From assembly GCA_036734105.1 (NCBI GenBank), contig DAIMZH010000010.1, positions 23,581 to 87,580 of the forward strand: 64,000 nucleotides of DNA, written 5' to 3'. This document shows positions 59,705 through 64,000 of this stretch, piece after piece. The position numbers and the translations under genes were made by a program. Position 1 is the stretch's first letter, and each line of letters begins with the position of its first letter. Source of the stretch: Azoarcus_F sp036734105. Its GTDB lineage: Bacteria; Pseudomonadota; Gammaproteobacteria; Burkholderiales; Rhodocyclaceae. A model generated the notes under the pieces. The model had not been told where the DNA came from and did not search any database. It saw nothing but the letters and a program-made list of their open reading frames with translations.

Positions 59705-59949
59705 GACTGGCCTGAGGTTTGATCGGGTGCAGCAAGGTGTTGGACGAGTTGGTCACCTTCCAGCCGGAGCAGGCGCTGCTCTGCATCATCCAGGGTGCGC
59801 CGACAGTATTGCAACAAGTCTACGCCACGTTGATAACGATCCAGCCCCTGTTCAAGCGAAAGGGACGAAGCTTCCATATCGACGACGATCTTTTCGAGCT
59901 CGGCGACGGCAGCTTCGAAGGACTTCGGCGAGGTCGAGGCTTTTGTCAT
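59701..59949 (-). CDS. xseB: Exodeoxyribonuclease VII small subunit
   Basis: XseB is the helical regulatory subunit of exonuclease VII. From ATG 59949 (MTKASTSPKSFEAAVAEL) it has 82 aa. FEAAVAELEKIVVDME and LSLEQGLDRYQRGVDLLQYC are the family signature helices, followed by an AEQRLL helix and a short tail. It is the first gene of the operon with ispA and dxs. The catalytic xseA is not in the window. Confidence 0.95.
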   Translation of the reverse strand: MTKASTSPKSFEAAVAELEKIVVDMEASSLSLEQGLDRYQRGVDLLQYCRRTLDDAEQRLLRLEGDQLVQHLAAPDQTSGQS

Positions 59950-60074
59950 TTTTGTGTGGGGGCATTCCAAAGCACCAAACATAACCGATGGACGCACTGG
60001 CGGTCAAATTTGAATTGCAGTAATATCGCCTGTTCTTTTACCGGATTTCTTGTTTTTGTCGAGGGGGTTCGGGC

Positions 60075-61175
60075 ATGTCCGATCTGGCTTCAAGGGTGCA
60101 ACTGGCTCCGGGGGTATCGCAGCTTCCGGTGTCAGCATATTTCGATGAGAAGGTTTTCGAGCTGGAGAAGCGTCTGCTTTTCGATGGCGGGCCTTGCTAC
60201 GTCGGTCATGAGCTGATGGTGCCGGACACCGGTAGCTATCGTTCCCTTGAGTGGTTGGACCATTCCAAGCTGCTGATGCGCACCGACCAGGGTGTTCATT
60301 TGATGTCCAATGTTTGCCGACATCGTCAGGCCATCATGCTGGAAGGTTCGGGCAAAACCGATCACGTGGTGTGTCCGGTGCATCGATGGACCTACGACCA
60401 GCAGGGCAGCTTGCTGGGTGCGCCGCATTTTCCTTCCAATCCGTGCCTTAATCTGAAACGGGACAACCTGGAAAGCTGGCAAGGCCTGCTGTTCAACGGG
60501 CCTCGTTCTGCCAACCATGACCTGGCCGACATGGCTGTTGCGCCGCAATTCGACTTTACCGGTTACAAGCTGGATCGCGTCGAAATTCACCATTGCAATT
60601 ACAACTGGAAGACCTTCATCGAGGTATACCTCGAAGACTACCATGTTGTACCTTTTCACCCTGGTTTGGGCAGTTTTGTAACTTGCGACGATTTAAGCTG
60701 GCAGTTTGGCGAGTGGTATTCGGTGCAGCGTGTTGGCATCACGTCTTTGCTCAAGCCAGGCAGCGATACTTACGCCAAGTGGCACAAGGCAGTGTTGGAC
60801 TACTACGGTGACGAGCGCCCGAAGCAGGGAGCCGTGTGGCTCACCTATTACCCGAACATCATGGTCGAGTGGTATCCGCATGTGCTTGTCGTGAGCACGC
60901 TGATTCCGACTGATGTGAACAAGACCACCAATGTCGTGGAGTTCTATTACCCCGAAGACATCGTCGAGTTCGAGCGCGAATTTGTCGACGCCGAGCAAGC
61001 CGCCTACATGGAAACTGCCATTGAAGACGACGAAATTGCCGAGCGCATGGACAGGGGGCGTTGGGCTTTGTTGCAGGAGGGTCGTAACGAAGTAGGTCCG
61101 TATCAGTCGCCGTACGAGGACGGGATGCAGCACTTTCACGAGTTTTACCGTCGGATCATGGTGCCACATCTCTAA
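60075..61175 (+). CDS. Rieske-type aromatic-ring-hydroxylating oxygenase alpha subunit
   Basis: This 366-aa oxygenase has a Rieske [2Fe-2S] site with Cys81-x-His83 (NVCRHRQAIM) and Cys100-x2-His103 (VVCPVHRWTYD). A mononuclear-iron site follows, with His residues in YLEDYHVVPFHPG. Such proteins hydroxylate or demethylate small molecules with an electron-transfer partner that is not encoded nearby. RBS GAGGGGG is upstream. It is divergent from xseB-ispA-dxs, a location I recall for homologues in betaproteobacteria. Substrate unknown. Confidence 0.92.
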   Translation: MSDLASRVQLAPGVSQLPVSAYFDEKVFELEKRLLFDGGPCYVGHELMVPDTGSYRSLEWLDHSKLLMRTDQGVHLMSNVCRHRQAIMLEGSGKTDHVVCPVHRWTYDQQGSLLGAPHFPSNPCLNLKRDNLESWQGLLFNGPRSANHDLADMAVAPQFDFTGYKLDRVEIHHCNYNWKTFIEVYLEDYHVVPFHPGLGSFVTCDDLSWQFGEWYSVQRVGITSLLKPGSDTYAKWHKAVLDYYGDERPKQGAVWLTYYPNIMVEWYPHVLVVSTLIPTDVNKTTNVVEFYYPEDIVEFEREFVDAEQAAYMETAIEDDEIAERMDRGRWALLQEGRNEVGPYQSPYEDGMQHFHEFYRRIMVPHL

Positions 61176-61198
61176 GCATGGGTGATTTTTTGCTGAAG

Positions 61199-61230
61199 AG
61201 GGGCGCTGATTGAATATCAGGCGCCCCTTT
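61199..61230. terminator. Bidirectional terminator between the Rieske gene and ispH
   Basis: AGGGGCGC-TGAT pairs with ATCA-GCGCCCCT (one bulged G). TTT follows on the + strand, and a U-rich TTTTTT occurs nearby on the other side. It should end both convergent transcripts. Confidence 0.65.
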
Positions 61231-61235
61231 CTGCT

Positions 61236-62174
61236 TCAGGTGCCGGTGTGTAGCTCTTTGGGAATCGGAAACACTACCTTCTCGGGCACGCCGTCCAGCG
61301 TGCGGACATGCCTGGCACCGAGTTCGCGCAGCTTGGCAACAACGGCGCTGACCAGCACTTCGGGTGCTGAAGCGCCAGCGGTCACCCCAATGCGCTGTTT
61401 GCCTTCCAGCCAGGATGGATCGATGGCGTCCGCGTTGTCTATGAGCCAGGCAGGCACGCCGCGCAGTTCGGCGACTTCGCGCAGACGATTGGAGTTGGAA
61501 CTGCTGACTGAGCCGACGACGAGCACTGCGTCGACCTGTGGTGTCATGAACTTGACGGCATCCTGACGGTTTTGCGTGGCGTAACAGATGTCATCTTTGC
61601 GTGGCCCTACGATCGTCGGAAAACGACGCCGAAGTGCCTCGATGATGGCAGAGGCGTCGTCCATGGACAGCGTGGTCTGGGTGACAAATGCTAATTTGTC
61701 CGGATTGCTGATGCGTAGATGCTGGACGTCCTCAACGGTTTCGACAAGGTAAACGCCGCCTGCTGCCTGACCCATGGTCCCTTCGACTTCTGGGTGACCT
61801 TTGTGGCCAATCATGATGATCTCACGATCCTGCTCGCGCATCCGGACAACCTCGAGGTGAACCTTGGTTACCAGAGGGCAGGTAGCATCAAAAACCTTGA
61901 GTCCGCGTGCTTCTGCCTCCCGGCGCACTGCCTGCGACACGCCGTGTGCGCTGAAGATGAGGGTGTTGCCGGAGGGTACGTCTTCAAGTTCGTCGACAAA
62001 AATGGCGCCTTTGGCTCGCAGGTTGTCGACAACAAATTTGTTGTGTACGACTTCGTGCCGGACGTAAATGGGCGCGCCGAATTTTTCGAGTGCGCGTTCG
62101 ACGATCTCTATGGCGCGTTCCACGCCAGCGCAGAAGCCGCGCGGGGTGGCCAGTAGAACTTCTTTGTCGCTCAT
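61236..62174 (-). CDS. ispH: 4-hydroxy-3-methylbut-2-enyl diphosphate reductase
   Basis: IspH gives IPP and DMAPP, the last methylerythritol pathway step, using a [4Fe-4S] cluster. The 312-aa protein has the cluster Cys residues in TPRGFCAGVERA, FDATCPLVTKVH and DDICYATQNRQDAV, the conserved Glu/His in VHNKFVVDNL, and SAHGVSQAVRREA. Length matches E. coli (316). It follows fkpB (22 nt) in the ileS-lspA-fkpB-ispH operon, a conserved proteobacterial set. Confidence 0.97.
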   Translation of the reverse strand: MSDKEVLLATPRGFCAGVERAIEIVERALEKFGAPIYVRHEVVHNKFVVDNLRAKGAIFVDELEDVPSGNTLIFSAHGVSQAVRREAEARGLKVFDATCPLVTKVHLEVVRMREQDREIIMIGHKGHPEVEGTMGQAAGGVYLVETVEDVQHLRISNPDKLAFVTQTTLSMDDASAIIEALRRRFPTIVGPRKDDICYATQNRQDAVKFMTPQVDAVLVVGSVSSSNSNRLREVAELRGVPAWLIDNADAIDPSWLEGKQRIGVTAGASAPEVLVSAVVAKLRELGARHVRTLDGVPEKVVFPIPKELHTGT

Positions 62175-62196
62175 GTTGGGGTCACCTTTTATGGGC

Positions 62197-62625
62197 TTAC
62201 ATTGTGCCGATGATACGCACCTCGAAGCGGATGCTTTTGCCGGCTAGTGGGTGGTTGAAGTCGATCAGTGCGCTTTGTTCGTCCACTTCGCGAACCAGCC
62301 CGGAATAGCGGGAACCATCGGGCGCGGTGAATTCCATGATGGACATGGCTTCGAGATCGGGTTCAGGAATGTGGCGGCGTTGCACGCGTTCGACCAGATC
62401 GGGGCGCCAGTCGCCAAAGGCCTGCCCGGGTTCTAGATCGAATACACGTTCGGCGCCTGACTCCAGGCCGGTGAGCAGAGCTTCAAGACTGGCCAGGAGT
62501 TCGCCGTTGCCGAGTTGCAGTGTGGCCGGAGTGCCGTCAAAGGTGCTGACCAGCGGCTGCCCGTTTTCGAGGGTAATTCGGTAGTGCAGGGTCACCAGAC
62601 TGTTGGCTTGGATGGTGTCGCTCAA
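62197..62625 (-). CDS. fkpB: FKBP-type peptidyl-prolyl isomerase (SlpA/FkpB-like)
   Basis: This 142-aa FKBP with the IF chaperone insert resembles E. coli FkpB/SlpA. The core includes NSLVTLHYRITLENGQPLVST, LGNGELLASLEALLTGLESG, DLEPGQAFGDWRPDLVERV and FNHPLAGKSIRFEVRI. I start at TTG 62625, whose last bases overlap the lspA stop (TTGA). GGAGA lies upstream. No ATG or GTG is available in a sensible place. The frame upstream runs through lspA and is not real. Confidence 0.85.
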   Translation of the reverse strand: MSDTIQANSLVTLHYRITLENGQPLVSTFDGTPATLQLGNGELLASLEALLTGLESGAERVFDLEPGQAFGDWRPDLVERVQRRHIPEPDLEAMSIMEFTAPDGSRYSGLVREVDEQSALIDFNHPLAGKSIRFEVRIIGTM

Positions 62626-63107
62626 GATGAGGTCTCCGCAGGGCGTTGTGGCCAGAACTGCGACAGCAGCATGATGACCACACCCACCGTAATGGCCGAA
62701 TCGGCCACGTTGAAAGCCGGCCAACCGTAGCGGCCGATGTGGAAGTATAGAAAATCAACTACCGCGCCGTACAGCAGTCGGTCAATGACATTTCCGATGG
62801 CTCCGCCAATGATCAGCGCAAAGGCCAGCGGCAGCGCTTTTTCGTGTTGGTGCTGGCGCAGCATGACGAGCAACCAGCCACAGATCACGACGGCGAGGCC
62901 GATAAAAAACCAGCGTTGCCAGCCTCCCTGATCAGCAAGAAAGCTGAATGCCGCGCCTGGGTTATAGACAAAAACGAGTTGAAAAAAACTGGTAACGGGG
63001 ATGAACTCCCCATAGCTCATGTTGCTGATTACTGCGAGCTTGGTCAGTTGGTCCAGCACGATGATCAGTGCGGAGAGCATCAGCCAGCCTGCAAATCGCT
63101 TGCTCAT
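62622..63107 (-). CDS. lspA: Lipoprotein signal peptidase (signal peptidase II)
   Basis: LspA removes signal peptides from lipid-modified prolipoproteins in the inner membrane. The 161-aa protein has four membrane helices and the catalytic Asp pair in GGAIGNVIDRLLYGAVVDFL, preceded by the conserved VFVYNPGAAFSFL. Length and topology are standard. It is 6 nt after ileS and coupled to fkpB. lolB and several lipoproteins of this window are its likely clients. Confidence 0.96.
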   Translation of the reverse strand: MSKRFAGWLMLSALIIVLDQLTKLAVISNMSYGEFIPVTSFFQLVFVYNPGAAFSFLADQGGWQRWFFIGLAVVICGWLLVMLRQHQHEKALPLAFALIIGGAIGNVIDRLLYGAVVDFLYFHIGRYGWPAFNVADSAITVGVVIMLLSQFWPQRPAETSS

Positions 63108-63113
63108 GGTGGC

Positions 63114-64000
63114 TCAGGCGTGCGTACGGCTTTCGCCGTCGCCGAACAGGTTGGTGTGGCAGCGGTTGCACAGGCCGGGGTGTTCGGCGTGACTGCCAAC
63201 GTCTGCTACGTAGTGCCAGCAGCGCTCACATTTTGCGTGGGTGAGCGCCTCGGCTTCCATGCCTTCGGCTTCCGGGCTGGCGACTTCGGTTAGTTCTGCG
63301 GCTGAGGTGATCATGACGAAGCGCAGATCATCACCCAGCGAGCTGAGTACGGCAAAGCGCTCACCAATGGCGCGCAGGCTGAGTCTGGCCTGCAACGATG
63401 AACCGATGTGACCATTGACACGCAACGTTTCGAGTGTTTTCTGGGCTTCGGCGCGGGTTTCGCGGATGAGTGACCAGCGTGCCATCAAGGCGTCTTCGCC
63501 CTCAGCTTCGGGCAGGGTGTGGAAGGTGTGAAGCATCACGCTGTCGTCTGTACCATCACCGACAAGTTGCCAGATTTCTTCAGCGGTGAAGCTCATGATG
63601 GGGGCCATCAGCGTGACTACGCTGCGGGTGATATGCCACAGAGCGGTTTGCGCCGAACGGCGAGCGAGTGAGTCGGGCTGGGTGGTGTAGAGACGATCCT
63701 TGAGGATGTCGAGATAGAAGGCACCGAGGTCTTCCGATGCGAAGATCTGCAGCGCCTGAACAGCCTTGTGGAACTCGTAACGCTCAAAGTCAGCCGTGAC
63801 TCTGGCTTGCAGGCGACGGGTGAGGGCCAGCGCATAGCGGTCGATGTCCAGCCATTGTTCAACCGGCACTGCATGACGTTCGAAGTTGAAGTCGGAGGTG
63901 TTGGCAAGCAGGAAGCGCAGCGTGTTGCGCAGGCGGCGGTAGACTTCAACGACGCGGTCGAGAATCTCGTTGGAGATGGTCAGTTCACCGGAGTAGTCGG
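63114..64000 (-). CDS. ileS: Isoleucyl-tRNA synthetase, 3' part (runs off the window)
   Basis: The C-terminal 294 or so residues of IleS are visible: ELTISNEILDRVVEVYRRLRN (anticodon-binding domain) to the C-terminal zinc site CERCWHYVADVG...CNRCHTNL. The reading frame stays open to the window edge at 64000, so the catalytic HIGH/KMSKS region is outside. IleS is followed 6 nt later by lspA, the normal ileS-lspA pairing. Internal Met codons within this stretch are not starts. Confidence 0.97.
   Translation of the reverse strand, partial: DYSGELTISNEILDRVVEVYRRLRNTLRFLLANTSDFNFERHAVPVEQWLDIDRYALALTRRLQARVTADFERYEFHKAVQALQIFASEDLGAFYLDILKDRLYTTQPDSLARRSAQTALWHITRSVVTLMAPIMSFTAEEIWQLVGDGTDDSVMLHTFHTLPEAEGEDALMARWSLIRETRAEAQKTLETLRVNGHIGSSLQARLSLRAIGERFAVLSSLGDDLRFVMITSAAELTEVASPEAEGMEAEALTHAKCERCWHYVADVGSHAEHPGLCNRCHTNLFGDGESRTHA

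Noticed and set aside
1..64000. CRISPR array, rRNA operon or intact insertion sequence
   Set aside because: No regularly spaced repeats, no rRNA-like sequence and no complete transposase were seen. The repeat family at 52.6-54.3 kb is irregularly spaced.

Overview
This is a draft-assembly segment of a GC-rich betaproteobacterial chromosome, most like the Rhodocyclales and relatives. The evidence for that placement is gene order recalled from that class, not a search: ychF-pth-rplY-prs-tRNA-Gln-ispE-lolB-TPR protein, M16 peptidases-rsmD-coaD-ferredoxin divergent from ftsY-ftsE-ftsX, uvrA/MFS/ssb, PP0621-pilS-pilR, dxs-ispA-xseB, and ileS-lspA-fkpB-ispH. A run of exactly 100 N at 54693-54792 marks a scaffold gap.

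Layout. 0-7 kb (minus strand): translation, PRPP and lipoprotein-export housekeeping genes with one tRNA-Gln(TTG). 7-10 kb: mutM and a bacterial dynamin-like GTPase. 10-17 kb: ferredoxin, coaD, rsmD and two M16 peptidases, divergent from ftsY-ftsE-ftsX. 17-22.8 kb: a NavAb-like voltage-gated sodium channel, uvrA, an MFS transporter and ssb. 22.9-27.6 kb: a beta-carbonic-anhydrase-like protein, a PatB-type C-S lyase, an MBL hydrolase, tcdA and a CbiX-like chelatase. 27.6-35.3 kb: a two-gene RND pump translationally coupled to a DUF2892 protein, small membrane or DUF proteins, and an OmpA/DUF4398 lipoprotein pair. 35.7-39.2 kb: a diheme (Wolinella-type) quinol:fumarate reductase/succinate dehydrogenase operon, followed by the wreck of a second DUF2892 gene. 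39.4-45.8 kb: dsbB, ybiB, two tandem beta-hydroxyacid dehydrogenases, and a methylthioribose-phosphate salvage locus (mtnA, a FucA-like aldolase and a divergent methionine aminotransferase).

45.8-55.5 kb is the type IV pilus regulatory region (pilS-pilR) and the major pilin with an excellent sigma-54 promoter. Between and behind them lies an accessory stretch: a Uma2 nuclease, an ATPase fused to a PD-(D/E)XK-like domain, a truncated PIN toxin, vapBC, yefM-yoeB, broken Uma2 copies, a gapped repeat-family gene and a dispersed GGGG(A/T)CAGAC repeat. The pilin itself ends in an odd Gly6-Asp5 tail encoded by (GGT)6(GAT)5. 55.5-64 kb returns to core genes: folE2, dxs, ispA, xseB, a Rieske oxygenase, ispH, fkpB, lspA and the 3' part of ileS.

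How the genes work together. ispE, dxs, ispA and ispH belong to one isoprenoid pathway. lolB, lspA and the lipoproteins belong to envelope biogenesis. PilS-PilR with sigma-54 should drive pilA. mtnA, the aldolase and the aminotransferase suggest either methionine salvage or a dihydroxyacetone-phosphate shunt. I saw no rRNA, CRISPR array or intact insertion sequence. The strongest candidates for novelty are the pilin tail and its accessory neighbourhood, the carbonic-anhydrase-like protein with a stretched His-Cys spacing, the FucA-like aldolase beside mtnA, and the duplicated DUF2892 gene tied to two membrane operons.
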